Positions 32,419 through 44,530 are shown, numbered from the stretch's first letter. The stretch is DNA of 64,000 nucleotides from Glebionis coronaria (GCA_025667525.1 JANFOE010000050.1:1612001-1676000), one strand, 5' to 3'. Translations and numbers: made by a program. Notes: generated by a model not told the origin, from the sequence alone.

Positions 32419-33068
32419 AAAACATACTTGACATAAAAACATAATAACTTATGAGGGGACATGTATTTTTTTTATGCCAATTTAAATCATGAGAAAAATT
32501 TTATGCATGAAAAACAGTGCATGAATGCGTAATGTAGTTTATAAAACCTTTATATGTGCGAGGGAACACCTATGGGTCGGTTCCAAAACAAAAGACATGG
32601 CGAGGGGACGCCTATGGGTCGGTCCCAAAGTTAAAAGTTTCGATAAAAGCACATGCGACTAAATAGGGCCAGTCCTGTACCAACCATTACTTAGTCATAA
32701 TCCCTGCAACAATGATACATGAAACATAAATGATTGAAACTCATATGTCAAAACTTATCAGAAAAAAAAAATTATGTGACTAATTATGAACTACTGGGGC
32801 TCAGTCCACATAGCCACAGTTCACGAGGAACATTATGCATGAAACAATGACACATAACTAAATATGAATGACGGTTTTCCATCCATATTAGTAAAACAAT
32901 CTCGATGAAAACGTCAAGGTTAAAACCTCAAGGTGCTGAAAACATCATGGTTAAAACAACAATGCGCTGAAAACATCAATACGTAGAATTACAAACGTTT
33001 GCTTTGGAAGCTTCTGGTGACTACCCACTAGTCACAGGTCGAGTTTTAGAGCCTACAGGTCGAAGCCT
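32419..33068 (-). mobile_element. R1 segment 3: 5' leader region
   Basis: The sequence continues R1 beyond the HP insertion and ends at the R1 primer-binding site. It is noncoding, with two similar stretches (CACCTATGGGTCGGT near 32567 and CGCCTATGGGTCGGT near 32608). Nothing else is recognised. Confidence 0.65.
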
Positions 33069-33082
33069 TGGCTCTGATACCA
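33069..33082 (-). promoter_or_regulatory. R1 primer-binding site (tRNA-iMet)
   Basis: TGGTATCAGAGCCA on the minus strand exactly matches the complement of the plant initiator tRNA-Met 3' end. It is separated by four bases from the LTR end. It fixes the orientation of R1 and identifies the adjoining sequence as its 5' LTR. Confidence 0.92.
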
Positions 33083-34319
33083 TAATTGTAACACCTCATT
33101 TTGATAAATGGAATGTCACGCGTAATTATGGCGTGTCATCAAAGCATGCAAGGTAAATGTACTAAAACATACATGACCATAGGGAAAACTGGAATCAAAC
33201 ATCGGTTCCCAAACATAAGCCCAAAACATAATAAAGCAAAAGAAATGAATGAAAGACTACACAAACATAAATATATGAAGGCAAAAGGAAAAGAAGTCTC
33301 TAGCAGCTTCCATCCTATGCACGTCCCCCAAATGCTCGAGTCTTTCCCAAGGGTACCTGCCGTTTTGGGACATGGAAAGGAAAGTAACGGCTGAGCAAAA
33401 CGCTCAGTGCACGGATATAGACATAGTATGAATGACTAAAACATAATAAAGACTTAATAGCAGCGGAATTGTATAAGTCCTGGAAAACCTGGAACATGTT
33501 CATAAAACTGGTTTTATAGTTTGAAAAGCCTTATGTTTATCTTATGAAAACTGTTTAACATATTTTACCATTAGCCAATGTAGGTCATGAAAATCCACCG
33601 TGCATGAATACTTGGAGGGGTGACCTCATCAATCAAATTAGAGGGGCTGCCTCTAATTTAATATACTGGTTTTTGGGTAGGAGGGATCAGCTCCTTGTGA
33701 AGGATGCAAGGCACACACCACATTCACCATGGAATCCTGACTAAAACATGTAACTAGGATGCACCCATACGCCCCACATGATAAATATAAATAAATGGCC
33801 AAAAGCTGAAGGGAAGCCACGAGCAATCACTCCGCCGTGGTGAAGTCATAACATCAGTGCCTCTAATGTTATGGTTATGGTACCTCCATAACTAGGTGAA
33901 ACTGGTCATGCATGTATATGGCTATAGGTAATCTTAATTAAACATAAGCAATCAAACACGTAACTTATACTACGGGAAAACAATTGGCTGCATACGGGGA
34001 ATCCTAATAAGGAAAGAATGTCCATACTGAAAGGACGGGAATCCGTACCTTATGTCCAGTGAACGAAGAAGATGAACTGAGAGAAATCCTACTTCCGTAT
34101 CACTAGTGCTACATAAATACATACATGAATAAGTATCTGCTTACTAAATATGTAGTTGGTTTTATGTCATGTCTTAGCTTATTTTATATGTTCTTACCAT
34201 GTTTTACTGTTTTTAAGCCTTAAACCGTGTTTATCTTATATTCTGTTTAATCTGATTAAGTATTTCTGGTATTTCATGTGTTATTATACTTACTTCGTAA
34301 TAATAAGTAACTTTCCAAA

Positions 34320-34650
34320 AATAGCAGGTTTCCTAAAACAGAAAGTTTCCAAAAATAGAAAGTTTCAAAAAATAGAAAGTTTCCAAAAATAGAAAGTTTC
34401 AAAAAATAGAAAGTTACCAAAAATAGAAAGTTTCCAAAAATAGAAAGTTTCCAAAAATAGATTTACTGCTTAAAATAGATAAGTTTCTAAAAATAGAAAG
34501 TTTCCATAAATAGATCAGCTGCCTTAATTAAATAAGTTTCCATAAATAGATTAGCTGCCTGAAATAAATAAGTTTCTAAAAATAGAAGGTTTCCATAAAT
34601 AGATTAGCTGCCTTATTTAATTAAGTTTCTAAAAATAGAAAGTTTTCATA
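34320..34650. repeat. 17-bp tandem repeat in the R1 LTR
   Basis: The unit AAAGTTTCCAAAAATAG is repeated about seven times at 34339-34461 and then degenerates to about 34650. The inverted counterpart (about GGAAACTTACTATTTAT) is found in the R2 LTR at 40510-40620, so the repeat was inherited from the common family. Confidence 0.88.
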
Positions 34651-34689
34651 ATTAGAAATAAGCTGGTTAAATAAGCTAAGTATATAAGC

Positions 34690-35040
34690 CTAAGTGTTTT
34701 CATGATTATTTTCTAAGTCATATGATATAATGTATAGTTTAATAATTATTTCATGTAATTAAATTAAACTATAGGTTAAAATATTTAATTAAAGTATAAT
34801 ATGTTTTTAATTAAATAAAGTTAAATACTTAGGTTAAAACATGTATTATTATATATTAATAATATAACCTAAGTCATGTTAATTAATTAATTATAGTCAT
34901 GGTTTTTAAATAATTAATTAATTATAAGTCTAAAATATAAAATACTTAGGTTAATTAATTTCATGATTATAATAATTAAAATAACCTAAGTCATGTTATT
35001 AAATTAATCATATCATTTTATTAATTTAATTTTTAACATA
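34690..35040. other. AT-rich part of R1 LTR
   Basis: Dominated by TAATTAATTAATTA-like palindromic runs and the recurring words ACCTAAGTCATGTTA and ATACTTAGGTTAA. No gene. Confidence 0.6.
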
Positions 35041-36729
35041 AGATCATAAACATAAAAAAACTAAACATACACCATGAACCGGATCTAGAATCAAAACCTT
35101 GAACCAGACATGAAATCGACACCGTACCCCGAACCAAATCGGGGTACCCCGTGTCTTGAGGCTGCCGTGGGACCCACACACACCAACCGAGACCATATAT
35201 GGTCTTGGTGGTGGTCGGTTGGCCAAACCGAAACCCCTTTGGGTTCGGTGTAGGCCTGCGCCAAAAAACAAACACCCCTTAAACATACTTTTGATTTTAT
35301 TAAACCCCCAAATCATGTTAGATCCATGTTTATTTATTAGGTTTTTGTAAAAACATAACATGTTCTTGATTTATTAAAAGATCAAATCAAAAGAAAAAGT
35401 TTAAAAAGGATTTACCGAATTCGTGGATCAAAAGGACGAAGAACAAACACGATCACCAACTAATAATCCAAGATCCAAGATGAACAACCACCTCCTTGTG
35501 GTGTTCTTAGGGTAGCGGCACAAAAAGAAAAGGGAAGGAGGAGGAGGATTTTAGGTTTCTCTAAAATTCTTCTGTAGAAAAAAAATGAGTAGTGTAATTT
35601 TCTTTAACCTCCTTTTAGTAAAAATTGATGGGCTAAGCCCATCCTCCCTCCTTAATTTCATGGTAATGGGGCCCACAAGGGGTAACCCGAATGTTTTCCG
35701 TGTCTAATTAATAAGTGTGTTCTCGTGTTCGTGTTTTACGTGTTTGTTCGTGTTTATTTGTGTTCGCGTTTTGTGTGTTCTCGTTAAATAATTACCGTGA
35801 CCTAATATATTAATTTACGCTCGTAATAAATATATATATAATTAATAATAGTTCGTGATTTAATTACGTTTGTGATTTCATGATCGCATGTTCGTGATTA
35901 ATTATTGTCAAATAATTATTGCGTGTTCATGCGTAGTAAATACTTATCGTGTACTAACACGTACGTAATACGTAATATCCTAACACGTAACGTAATCGTA
36001 CTATAAAAGGAAAGTTTTAATCTAGTACGTACGATCTTAAGGGTACTATTCATGATAAAAGCATGCGGGTTTTACATATTTTATGTTGGAGTTTCTTTTG
36101 GAGTCTCGTAAGATTCATTGTATTGTGTGCACGTGAAATTCCATTGGTTATTTGTGGGTTCGGTTCGTTATCCGTATCTGGTGGTTCTAAATCTAGTTTT
36201 GGATTCGTATTTAATGAGGGCGTTGATGAAGTTACTGGAAAGAGTTGGTTGCGCCTATATGATTGAGTTAGTGAATTGGTTGTGAGGAATAAGGTCAAGC
36301 TGGAATGCCATGATGGGGTTTATAGGATGTCTTGGGAAAATGGAAAGGTGCTTGGAGTGCATAGAAAACATGTTAGTGAGAATGGAAATCTTTTAAGAGT
36401 ACCACTGTAGATGAGTTGAAGGCGCGTGATGTCCCTGTAGTATATGACTGCTTAAAGTGTATTTAGATGATTAAGTAGGTTAACCTCGACGTAGAGTAGA
36501 ATTTTGCACGGATAAGTACAGGAAATAACCACGAAGTGAAGAGCTATGATGTAGAGCATTTTTGGAGATATAAGTGTTGTTGGAACAATTGGAAGAGTTG
36601 CGGGAGAAACTTGTTTGACCTAGTTATTTGCTATGGGAAGCGTTATGTTGGTTGTTGAAGAGAAGGATGTGTTGTTCAGGATGTGTGTCAATTCATGCGA
36701 GTCAACTAAGGTAGATTTTCGATTGAATC

Positions 36730-36930
36730 ATCATCAATGGAGAGATTGTTGAGGCTGACAATTGGAGATTTTTTGAAGATAAGTTTAATATGCTTTGAGT
36801 TTACGGGTATGCATTTTGGTTTATCAAATGCACTAGCGATTCTCATGGACTTAGATAATAGGGTGTGCAAAACACGTTGGACAAAAATTAGAGTGATGGT
36901 TATAAAAGACCTTTCTGAAGGACATTGAAG
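36730..36930 (+). pseudogene. Reverse transcriptase relic of R2
   Basis: The 63-residue frame contains FEFTGMHFGLSNALAILMD followed by LDNRVCK. These are the recognisable forms of YEF-VMPFGLTNAPAVFMD and LMNRVCK in intact chromovirus RT. The catalytic FIDD block is not readable after it. Confidence 0.8.
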
Positions 36931-37873
36931 ACGATCTTAATGATTGCTAGGGAAGGAGAAGCTTTTTGCTAAAGTTATTAAAGAGTGAGTAGTTGTGTAT
37001 GAAGGTAGGGAGGCATTCAATTGTCACTTGGAAATCATATGTTATGAAGCTCATGATGAAGGAATGGTGGGTATAGGATTATGAGACTGAGATACATGAG
37101 TTGTGTGGTGGTTTGCTCGGTGAGTGATGGAGTTGTTTTAGAAATTGAATATGAGAGTGATCCACGAGGTATTACGAGAAACTCTAACCTATTCTTATTA
37201 GGAGGGGATTCAAGGCGTAGTGTGGGATTCGTATGGAGTTGCATGAAAATTCAATGGATAAGTTGTTTTTCCCCAAGAATGGTTAACATCGTGTTAGATA
37301 TTGATTTAAGATAAAATCAAAGGTAAAATGTGGGTAGCGCCAAATGAGAAATCTAAAGGAGCGAACACGCTAGGAAAATGGGCGTGGTTTGAACCAAGAA
37401 ATCTAAAAGAGAAGTGATGGTAACTTGTAGTGCTTGAAATTGGAGGAGTGAGAAAAGTATTATGTTTGATTGTGTTGGTAAGTATTTAGCATGTTCGGAC
37501 GCAGAATATGAACATCAAAGGTCTTCAGGTTTATTGCAACACCTGAGAAGGAGTGAAAAGATAACTATAAGTTCATTTATAAGTTACCAAGATTGGGCAG
37601 TGGATACAAGTTGAATGGAGTGTTGGGCGATGGAATCATGGGAACCTATTTTTCTGTCAAAGCATGTAGATGTAAGATGGAGTAGTTGGAAGGATTATAA
37701 ACGGATATATTGGTTGCAATGGGACGTTGATATGTGATGAAAGGCCATTTGGAAAGGGTTTGGATGAGATTCGTGCCTACCATATATGGGTTGATGTCTA
37801 GAGTGAGCATACCATATAGACATGGGAGATTGTGCTTGAATTATGTGCGCCAGTTTTGATGGGGTTGGAATAC

Positions 37874-37995
37874 TTGCCTTTTGAAGTTGGAATTTTCTTA
37901 TCATGATAATTCGGATATGAGATGAGCTGCTGTGAGGCATTGTATGAAAGGAAGTATTGGTCGACTGCTTTATATGTCGAAGATTGAGAATGTAT
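37874..37995 (+). pseudogene. Integrase core relic of R2
   Basis: Through one stop, the translation reads EFSYHDNSDMR then AAVRHCMKGSIGRLLY. It matches the [27 protein letters not shown] block after the catalytic Glu in chromovirus integrase. Confidence 0.65.
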
Positions 37996-38119
37996 GTTGA
38001 CTTGACATGAGCTGGTGTAATAGATGACTGATAAGGTAGTTGGGATTAATTTGATGTAGAAAGGAACTTTTAGAGTTCAATATTGTTGATCATGCATTGT
38101 GTACGGTCCCACATTAGAA

Positions 38120-38360
38120 ATGTGTGGCACGTTGTGGTGGGAAAGGTATGATAGAATCGCGATGTATAGGTCCACGTAAAACCATGTGGGGATTGATCGT
38201 ATAACTTGTAGATTGTGATTGTCTAAGGAATTGAGAAGCGTGCATGACACATTCCATGCGTCAAGTTTGGGAAAATGGACGGTTGATACAAGGTTTGCAT
38301 GTGTCGTTAGATAAGATTTTAAATGATAAGACGCTTTATATCGTGTAAGAAGTTCCTGAG
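38120..38360 (+). pseudogene. GPY/F region relic of R2
   Basis: Fragments ESRCIGPRKTM and ACMTHSMRQVW resemble RYIGPFKI and [10 protein letters not shown] of the integrase C-terminal region. HVSLDKILNDKTLYIV follows and resembles PLDDI-LDEKL-FVEE. The chromodomain that should come next is not readable. Confidence 0.55.
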
Positions 38361-38736
38361 ATAGTATGTAGAGACATTATGGAATTTGTCACGTAATGAG
38401 TTTGATTAGTGGTGGAGTCTTGTGAAGCTAAGGTTGGGAATTTGATAGTTCTTTAGACCTGAGAATACATGGTTACATTTTTGTGAGTTTTGATTTATTA
38501 TATTTATGAGTAAATCTGAAATCGAGTAGAAAATTTCAAATACGTCGAGTTATGTGGCGGCTCTTAACTTGGTTTCAAGACAATTCTTGTTTGTATGAGT
38601 TACGAGGTTTAGTTAGGTGGGTTACATAACTTTACGGAGGAGTCCATCCAGACTTCTTATCCTCATTTTCTCCCATGATCTGGGTATGTTCTTTTCAGCC
38701 ATATCGTGTTTCTAATTCGAGGACGAATTATTCTTT

Positions 38737-38750
38737 TATAGGGGAAGAGT
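38737..38750 (+). promoter_or_regulatory. R2 polypurine tract
   Basis: TATAGGGGAAGAGT directly precedes TGTAAAACC, the LTR start. Confidence 0.75.
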
Positions 38751-40623
38751 TGTAAAACCTGCTTAAAAATACCATTAAATTAAAACTTTTATTATTTAAT
38801 TTATTCACGACAAGTAACTACGTAGATTAAATACGGTATGACGAGATATGACACAGAAATTAAAAATCATAAATACACGACAAGTAATAATGTATATGGT
38901 ATTTACAACACGAAAAGTATATAATAAATACACGACAAGTATTACGTATATTAAATGAATAACGACAAGTGGTTATGTATAATTAAAAATACACGACACG
39001 ATATAACATGAACTTAAATTAGGGAATATATAATACACGAGAATGTAAGTAAACACGAAGTAAATAGAAACGGGCTATATGTTAATAAACATGCCTTGAA
39101 AGAATAAAAGGCCCAAGGCCCAGTCCACCTAGCGAGCTAAAAACAAAAATACGTGTATTCTTTCTCATTTTTAACAAACAAAACTTTTGTAAGAAACCCT
39201 AAGGGCTCCCATTTGGCTGCCGACAAGAAAGAGAAAAAAAGGAGAAAAAGAACTTGATTTTGATCTTCGATTTCTAAGGTGTAATTGTGTTTGTTCATCA
39301 CTTGATCTTTGCTTCGATTTGGTAAACATCAATCTCTTTCTTATTTGTATTTTTAAAGAATCACGAATTGGACTTACATAAAAGGTATGAACATGTTTTT
39401 GTATAAATTAAATCAAGATAGAAACGGGTTTGTGTTTGTTTGGAGTCACGGAAACCAAGAACCCTTTCCACGGGGTGCTCTCGGTGGGCTTTGTGCAAAC
39501 AACCGCAACTCAGTGGCCGTGGTGGCTTAACGGCCGTAACCCACAGGGCCATAGTGGCGACCTCAGGATCCCGGTTGCAAGGGCAGCAGGGGGGACAGTC
39601 AGCCAGCAGTGGGTAAAAGCTGCTGGCAGCCGCAACATATGGAGACCGGTAGGAAAACCCCCTGCGCAGTGGCAGGCAAAGCCACAACTACGGTGGGATT
39701 AATGTGCTGCCGGCTGGAAAAGCTGTTGGGCTACAGGAAGCCCCAAAGGGGTGTTTGTTTTGAGGTTTTGGCTGGGTAAAATAAAGAGAACAAAAGAGGG
39801 ACGTTTGGATTGTTTGTTTCGGCTTATAATAAATGTAGTTTATTATATTTTCGGTTTAGTTATAAACGACTTGATTAATCACGGCTTAATTACATGGACT
39901 TATTAATATTCTCGACCTGTTTAAATCGGGTAATTAACTTGGGCTTAATTAAATTAACTTAATTCTCATGTCGGTTATACGAAAATGATTTAAATCGATT
40001 TAACTTATTAAATCACGGCTTATTCGAAATAGGCTTATCGAGTTAAGGCCTAACTTAATTAATCCATGACATATTGCTAAGTTAAAATTAGTTATAATCT
40101 ATGAACTATTATTATTTATAATTAATTATGATTCATGATGTAATATTATTTTATAATTAATTATAAATCCATGACATAATATTAATTAATAACTAATATA
40201 AAATACATGACATGTTATTATTTAATAATTAATTTGAATCTTTGATATATTATTAACTAATGATTAAATATAAATCATGACATATTATTAATTAATAACT
40301 ATTTATAAATACATGACATATAAAGTCTATTATTAAAATGGACTTTATTAATATTTGAACTATTAAACCATGACTTATTAATATAATATTTATAAGTAAC
40401 CATGACTTATAAGAATTTGCTTATTTAATATGCTTATTAAACCATGACTTATATTATAAGCTTATTCAATGAACATGGTAAATTATTTAAGTATATTAAA
40501 TGAACTTATTACTATTTATAGAAACTTACTATTTATGGAAACTTACTATTTATGGAAACTTACTACTTTTAGAAAGTTACTATATATGGAAACCTACTAT
40601 TTTTGGAAAGTTACTATATATGG
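38751..40623 (+). repeat. R2 3' LTR, interrupted at its right side
   Basis: It begins TGTAAAACCTGC, the same start as the R1 LTR (TGTAAAACCCGC). Shared traits with R1 include the order of motifs and the 17-bp repeats near the break. The sequence stops at 40623, where a Copia-like LTR begins. The missing remainder would lie beyond the nested elements, outside the window. A GC-richer stretch at 39430-39740 gives short frames without recognisable product. Confidence 0.75.
40510..40623. repeat. 17-bp tandem repeat in the R2 LTR
   Basis: About six degenerate copies of GGAAACTTACTATTTAT, the inverted counterpart of the repeat at 34320-34650. Confidence 0.8.
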
Positions 40624-40699
40624 TGTAGGACATTGTAAATCTTGCTTAATCTAGAGTGAGAGAGTAGAGATAGAAAGATGGTAGAATCACACACACGCC

Positions 40700-40722
40700 T
40701 AGAGAGAGAGAGAGAGAGAGAA
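40700..40722. repeat. (GA)n microsatellite
   Basis: A run of about eleven GA dinucleotides within the Copia-like LTR. Confidence 0.9.
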
Positions 40723-40765
40723 TATATAAAACACACTTTTTGTAGGTGAAATTATGAGAAACCAC

Positions 40766-40819
40766 ACCCTCTCCATCAAAGGAGAGGGTTTATATACCAA
40801 GCCCATAAGATGGGCTTGG
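40766..40819 (-). promoter_or_regulatory. TATA box flanked by two perfect hairpins
   Basis: TATATAAA lies at 40789-40796 on the minus strand. On one side ACCCTCTCC pairs with GGAGAGGGT over 9 bp with a 6-base loop (40766-40789). On the other, CCAAGCCCAT pairs with ATGGGCTTGG over 10 bp with a 3-base loop (40797-40819). The pairing is exact although the element is otherwise decayed. Confidence 0.7.
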
Positions 40820-41619
40820 GCTTACATTGTTGGGCCGGCCATACATGACATGGACCGGGCTTTTCCTTGTTAAATAAATATAAAGATACTAGACTACGAG
40901 CTACTATATTATATATTGTCGGAGTGACCGAATCTTCCTAAATACGTAAAAACGTATTTCTAAAAATCTCCCCTTAAGGGAGGTCACTCCAAAGTACAAG
41001 GGGGTTACCCGAGTTACATTACAATAAAGATAAACCTAGCATACTATGCTTGTCTTGACCTCGTAGTCTTCGTCTTTCTTTTTTCTTCTTTTCTGGTGAA
41101 TATGTTGATGTGATCTTTGATATCAATCATGTACATTTATTTGTTTCCTTGATCTTGTGCATCATCACTTGTGATCTTCGCCTCTTTGTGACTTCATGTC
41201 CCACATAGTTATACCTTTGTAATTCTTGAAAGCTTCAGAGTTCGACACAACGGAAGACTTGACTTTTAGGCTTTCTTGAATTGTTGAGGTATTAAGTGCA
41301 GAGAGCATAAGCATTTGGGGACGACTTCTTCTCGGATTCCGCAACGCCACCGTCTTCAAATGCCGAAACATAAGTAGACACGAACGAAATGGCTTTAAAC
41401 ATTTCCTTCTAATTCGGTAGCATTTTACCTCCGGTCGGTGAAGACCGTTGGATGATATAAAATATCATACTTGTGGCAGGTAGTTTCAATTAAGAACCTC
41501 CTTTACAAGATTTCGCGGGTAAACTCGTTCTCTTTACTCGATCGTCCAAAGCTGACTGCGAACGTAAATAGTGAATCATTTGGATAAAATTATCCGTATG
41601 ATTGAAGCCTTCAATTCCG

Positions 41620-42020
41620 ATTCCTGGAACAAGTTTGATCAATAAAGAATCGCACCATCGTTGCTTTCCAGATGTCACGAGCTTGATTCATATTAAATCT
41701 TGCAAGTTACCTACCAAGTGCTGTTTGACGTTAACACTAGAATGATTTCCACTCATCATTGTGAACACTAAGGTGTCACTCTGAGTGTTCTGGCAAGATC
41801 ACTGAGATATTGCGTAGAGGCCTGGAACGTGTTTAAATTTAATTAAGAATTAAACCACTGTTGCTTTCCAGTTACCACAAGTTAAATTCATAAAGAATCG
41901 CACAAGTCACCTAGCATTGAGCTTTTTGATGTTCGCTCAAGAAGGATTTCCATATTCATTGTAAATACTTGCGTATTACTCGGATGTTCAGGCAAGATCA
42001 TGAAGCTTTTGCATAGGACT
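41620..42020. repeat. Degenerate direct duplication of about 200 bp
   Basis: Two successive segments (from about 41621 and from about 41821) share the same order of phrases. These are CCTGGAAC-GTTT, TTGCTTTCCAG, AAGTCACCTA-type words, GATTTCCA, CATTGT-A-ACT and GGCAAGATCA. Internal divergence is high. The segment has two short minus-strand frames nearby (41165-41371 and 41490-41678) that I do not recognise. Confidence 0.65.
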
Positions 42021-42203
42021 CTTAATATCTTTCTTACTTTTCACAATGTGTGAAGAAGCAAGGAATTATGGAAGTGTGTCCAAATAAGATATTTGATGAT
42101 CTCAAATGGCTCTAGACTCGATCGTGCATTTTGGACTTTAGTGATCGGAGGCTGGAGAGGAGTACCACCTTTTCAATATCAATATATTCGGAGTGAATAA
42201 ATC

Positions 42204-43902
42204 TGTAACGCTCTTAAATTTCATATGGGTACAACGGAAGAGTCTTTAGAGTGTTACGGGATAGCACAATAACTCCAATCATAGACAACACATAAAAATG
42301 GTTGTAGAAGGTTTAACATACATTCATTCAAAATAAAAGTTTCAAGTGTACAACATGTCCCAAATTATACAGGTCATTAAGTTTACAAAACATAGATCGA
42401 ATGAACAGTTTTATTATTATGTGGGCCATCAGAGTCGATCTCCATCCGAATTACCTTCAAGCACCTGAGATAAAAACATGCAAAAATCATATCAACGAAT
42501 GCCGAGTGAATTCATAGAGTTTAATAAAACTGTTATATAAAACAATCGTTGAAATCAGAACACAAGTATAATATCATAAGTAAGTCCTCGTATTGCTAGT
42601 CAGGCAATATATAAATCAAAGCATACATCTTAAACCGTCCATGAGACCGTAGCCTCAATATTACCATTATAGGTAATATTATTATCGTTATTCATATCGT
42701 TTTAGGATCAAATTAGATTCATTTGGATTATTATTAGCCGCATGACATTGTTATCTTACTATCACAAACAATGGGCCGCAAACCCGACAAACAAATTTCC
42801 CATCTAAGTTAGCGTGTCGGCACAAAAATCACGCTATGTAAATCTTCTCATACATAAATTCGCTTACCAATCAATGTGGTACGACGGGGATCAACCGTCA
42901 AGGCGCGAACTGGGGTGATCGTCTCCAAATAGTACTATCATATGCATAAGCGTCTACCAAATCCCGGTAGTTCACAATTCATGCTAATGGGACTTTTAGT
43001 GACTTAACCTAACTACTAATAATCCTTTTTATCTCGTTTATTGGGTCATAGCATCATTCGGGTCCATATCATTAAGCATACCATCGGGACTACTTGTGTT
43101 CTATTTTTTTTTATCAAAAACTAGCATGTTATCTCGCTCGCGGGTTTACAAATCATTTTATAAAACATTTAAAAGAGTGCGAGGCTATTAACTCACGTTG
43201 ATAATGAAAGGCGGATTATCGGCTACGGGCGTGCTTCGATCACGGAAACCTATATAAATAATACTCGGTCTTAGACTTTTGTCCAATGACTTTATAAAAA
43301 TAACAATTATGTATACATATGATGACTTTATAAATATGATGATGATCAAGTGGGATTGTACATTCTCATTTACTCATTTTAGTGTTATGTGTTGGTAACT
43401 TTTTATACTAGTTTCACTAGTTCATCTTGTTTACATGTTTAGGCCCAATAAGCCCATTATAAGCCCATCACCTTATATTAGTCCATTTTACACTTTTAAT
43501 ATCAGTATTATACTTACAAGTTAGACCCAAGTGGGTTAAGCCCAATAAGTAAGTTTATAAGTGTTTAGCCAAATTAGTTGGATTAATAGTCCAATAAGGC
43601 TAACTTGGCCCGTTAATGTCTGTATGTTATAAAGCTCGGGTTTTATCGGTTTTTACTTGTAATATGTATTTATATATCAGTATATGAGTTATAAATAGTT
43701 TACATTAGACGGGTCCGACCGTCTAAGTTTTAATTGACGAAAACGTTAATTTTACGGTTTTAGCCGAAAAGACGTAAAAATCATGTTTATAGTTTTATAA
43801 CTTATAAAACTTATCAAATTACCATTTTTATAAAATTTCCCATTTATTTATTATTTTACATACTTATATAAATGTAATATATAAGTTAGTAGGTTTTAAT
43901 TT
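42204..43902 (-). repeat. C3 3' LTR, distal part
   Basis: It aligns base for base, with scattered changes, to 61772-63455 of the 5' LTR. It breaks at 43902 where E2 begins after AATTT. Short frames in it also occur in the other copy and are not genes. Confidence 0.92.
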
Positions 43903-44149
43903 TGATAAAAGAGATTTTACTAGTTGAAAAGTTCGTTTCTCGGAATCTCCTCGAATTGATCACAGCTCAAAGTGGAATGATTTGTTCTTGGTGACAAAAA
44001 GTGGGTTTGGTTTTCTATCCTATTGAAAAGATAAATGACTGAAGTAAATTCAAATTTAAACCAAAACAATTACCTAAATAAAACTAGAATTTAAATTCAA
44101 CAGTTAAATGATAAAACAGTAAATTAAACTCACTGGAAACTGGCTCTAT

Positions 44150-44530
44150 TCAGAATAATGGTGACTATCCGGAATAATGATGGCTATGCGGAATATAAGG
44201 ACCATTCGGAATAATGGTGACCATGCGGAAAGTAACTCTATGCGGAATAAGTAAGCTTATGCGGAATACAAGGACTATTCGGAAAAATAATACTTATGCG
44301 GAATATTGAACTCTATGCGGAATAGTAGGGCAATTCGGAATAAATTGGCTATGCGGAATAATTTGTTATCCGGAATAATTTAAACATTCCGAATGAAGGA
44401 AAAAGAAATTGAGATATGCGGAATAAATGAATATTCCGAATAAAGGAAGATTAACACAGACTATTTGGAATATATAGATATTCCGAATAAGGGACGAAAT
44501 GAACACCTTATGCGGAATAATCTGGGAGTG
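44150..44530 (-). repeat. E2 LTR: about 19 degenerate CGGAATA repeats
   Basis: The word (T/A)(G/T/C)CGGAATA recurs about every 18-20 bp, roughly 19 times, with several copies inverted (ATTCCGAAT) toward the right end. In element orientation it reads TATTCCGCATA and is downstream of the TATA box, so it would be part of the RNA leader. The same block is present at 53448-53830. Confidence 0.85.

Larger units (their letters stand above)
33087..36076 (-). repeat. R1 5' LTR
   Basis: About 2,990 bp, starting TGTAAAACCCGCATG and ending GGTGTTACA in element orientation. Long LTRs of about 3 kb with this terminus fit Tekay-like chromoviruses. The first 600 bp in element orientation follow the same plan as the R2 LTR at 38751, including a GGCTGCCG-type leader and the phrase TTGATC-TTGGAT. 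Short frames at 33101-33394 and 35033-35361 have no recognisable product. The other LTR is outside the window. Confidence 0.8.
36077..38750 (+). mobile_element. R2: decayed plus-strand chromovirus, pol end
   Basis: The segment lies between the outer edge of the R1 LTR and a PPT-LTR junction at 38737-38751. In order, it shows relics of RT, integrase and the GPY/F region on the + strand, all full of stops. The closing phrase TTCGAGGACGAATTATT followed by a purine tract is the usual 3' end of chromovirus pol. R1 therefore inserted into R2, and the 5' half of R2 lies beyond R1 to the left of the window. Confidence 0.8.
40624..40965 (-). repeat. Copia-like 3' LTR
   Basis: About 342 bp. In element orientation it starts T(T for G)TTAGAAATACG and ends GTCCTACA. 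It contains TATATAAA (minus strand, 40789-40796), a (GA)n run at about 40700-40722 that reads (CT)n in the RNA, and two strong stem-loops. Confidence 0.55.
40624..42203 (-). mobile_element. Copia-like relic, 3' end, minus strand
   Basis: At 40624 the + strand reads TGTAGGACATTG, which would be the CA-type end of a minus-strand LTR. A TATA box with paired hairpins is at 40766-40819. At 40960-40975 the minus strand reads AAGGGGAGATTTTTAG, close to the Copia PPT-LTR junction AAGGGGGAGATTGTTAG, with the G of TG changed to T. The LTR is thus about 342 bp. The adjoining 1.2 kb has no Copia pol domain that I can recognise. The C3 chromovirus cuts the element at 42203. Confidence 0.55.

Noticed and set aside
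33101..33394. 97-codon frame in the R1 LTR
   Set aside because: It sits in LTR sequence next to the PBS, has no recognisable features and no counterpart in the R2 LTR.
35033..35361. Overlapping frames of 64-105 codons around a GC-richer stretch
   Set aside because: Frames are open on both strands in LTR leader sequence, and a similar GC-richer stretch in R2 (39430-39740) gives different frames.
36063..37314. Plus-strand frames that could be host genes
   Set aside because: They lie in the decayed pol of R2. One contains clear RT remnants and the rest are short with stops around them.
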